A stretch of DNA of 64,000 nucleotides from 2-12-FULL-35-15 sp036386835 (GTDB lineage Bacteria; Bacteroidota; Bacteroidia; 2-12-FULL-35-15). Every line of letters starts with the position of its first letter. Position 1 is the first letter of the stretch. The stretch spans positions 62,001 through 126,000 of the forward strand of contig DASVUX010000041.1 in assembly GCA_036386835.1 (NCBI GenBank). Reading direction: 5' to 3'. The position numbers and the translations under genes are program-made. The notes below the pieces were generated by a model, which was not told the origin of the DNA, made no database searches, and saw only the letters and a program-made list of their open reading frames with translations. This document shows positions 63,470-64,000 of this stretch, one piece after another.

Positions 63470-64000
63470 TTATTTCATTATTTCCCTCGCAATTACCAGT
63501 TTTTGGATCTCGGAAGTCCCCTCACCGATAGTGCAAAGCTTGGAATCGCGGTAGTATTTTTCTGCCGGAAAATCCTTGGTATAGCCATATCCACCGAAGA
63601 TCTGAACTGCTTCCGTAGAAACCCTAACCGATACTTCGGATGCATAATATTTCGCAAAAGCACCTTCCTTGGTCATTTTCAGGCCTTTATTCTTCCTGTC
63701 AGCCGCCATAAATGTAAGTAACTCAGCCGCTTCTATCTCTGTTGCCATATCGGCTAATTTAAAAGATATCGCCTGGAACTGTGAGATCGGCTTACCGAAC
63801 TGCTCACGCTCTTTAGAATATTTTAATGCCGCGTCAAACGCGCCTTTCGCAATCCCTAAAGACAGAGCAGCTATTGAGATCCGGCCGCCATCAAGCACTT
63901 TCATAGCCTGCACGAATCCGTCTCCCTCCTGCCCCAGCATCTGATCTTTATGCACCTTGCAGTTATCAAAGATCAGCTCTGCCGTTTCCGAAGCACGCAT
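63470..64000 (-). CDS. Acyl-CoA dehydrogenase, C-terminal part (5' end outside the window)
   Basis: The 176 visible residues are the C-terminal half of an acyl-CoA dehydrogenase. They include LGQEGDGFVQAMKVLDGGRI, the helical domain with REQFGKPISQFQAI, the FGGYGYTKDFPAEKYYRD segment and the end IGEGTSEIQKLVIAREIM, which holds the catalytic Glu region (GEGTSE). It oxidises acyl-CoA to trans-enoyl-CoA with FAD. The branch resembles short or branched-chain/butyryl-CoA dehydrogenases. The N-terminus lies beyond the window edge, and the Met at 64000 is internal. Confidence 0.93.
   Translation of the reverse strand: MRASETAELIFDNCKVHKDQMLGQEGDGFVQAMKVLDGGRISIAALSLGIAKGAFDAALKYSKEREQFGKPISQFQAISFKLADMATEIEAAELLTFMAADRKNKGLKMTKEGAFAKYYASEVSVRVSTEAVQIFGGYGYTKDFPAEKYYRDSKLCTIGEGTSEIQKLVIAREIMK

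Overview
The window is a piece of a Bacteroidota chromosome. Four proteins end in type IX secretion system (T9SS) type A sorting domains (217-2028, 26500-28347, 44643-45116, 60577-63012). Promoter -7 boxes of the TAnnTTTG type are visible before icmF and rpsU. The block rpsU-xerC-hpf-tRNAs-tuf-secE-nusG-rplKAJL-rpoBC has the arrangement usual for this phylum. I cannot name the genus from the sequence.

Layout. 1-4909: a partial gene tail, a large T9SS-exported protein, a YdcF/SanA-like membrane protein, a predicted zinc aminopeptidase and a prokaryotic pentameric ligand-gated ion channel. 5205-13148: a zinc alcohol dehydrogenase with a small partner gene, fused isobutyryl-CoA mutase (icmF), an AIM24-family protein, a small secreted protein, a TatD hydrolase and tcdA. 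13353-21956: a tightly packed minus-strand operon that looks like an AT-rich defence island. 22536-28347: a 42-residue ORF, a frameshifted acetyltransferase, an outer-membrane-type protein, a LytS/LytTR two-component pair and a divergent four-CHRD-domain exported protein. 28570-33079: a decayed thioredoxin-like gene, then kaiC-kaiB-kaiB-histidine kinase-response regulator. 33103-42677: a mixed housekeeping and envelope stretch (radical SAM protein, lipoprotein, dinB, YcaQ-like glycosylase, SPOR protein, cation/proton antiporter, secreted C1 peptidase, DUF3467 protein). 42778-45116: a collagen-like surface protein with its small T9SS-tagged partner. 45435-64000: the transcription/translation block, with a leucine-rich-repeat exported protein between xerC and rpsU, and a truncated acyl-CoA dehydrogenase at the edge.

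The most interesting region is 13353-21956. Three genes (TerB-domain protein, BrxD-like ATPase, Lhr-like helicase) overlap by 4 and 1 bases and match the layout of the Shango anti-phage system. Here the TerB protein has an N-terminal export signal, an SH3b domain and a membrane anchor. A TerB-BRCT protein precedes the three genes. A voltage-gated potassium channel overlapping the helicase gene follows them, and then a secreted four-repeat protein. This could be a membrane-anchored Shango variant with an ion channel as a possible effector; that reading is inference. The KaiC/KaiB operon, which keeps both catalytic glutamate pairs and a Ser-Ser pair at the KaiC phosphorylation position, and the pentameric channel are the next most notable items.

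The genes from tRNA-Thr (59035) down to rpoC (45435) all read on the minus strand. The tRNA order Thr(TGT)-Tyr-Gly-Thr(GGT)-tuf equals that around E. coli tufB, with an extra tRNA-Trp between tuf and secE.
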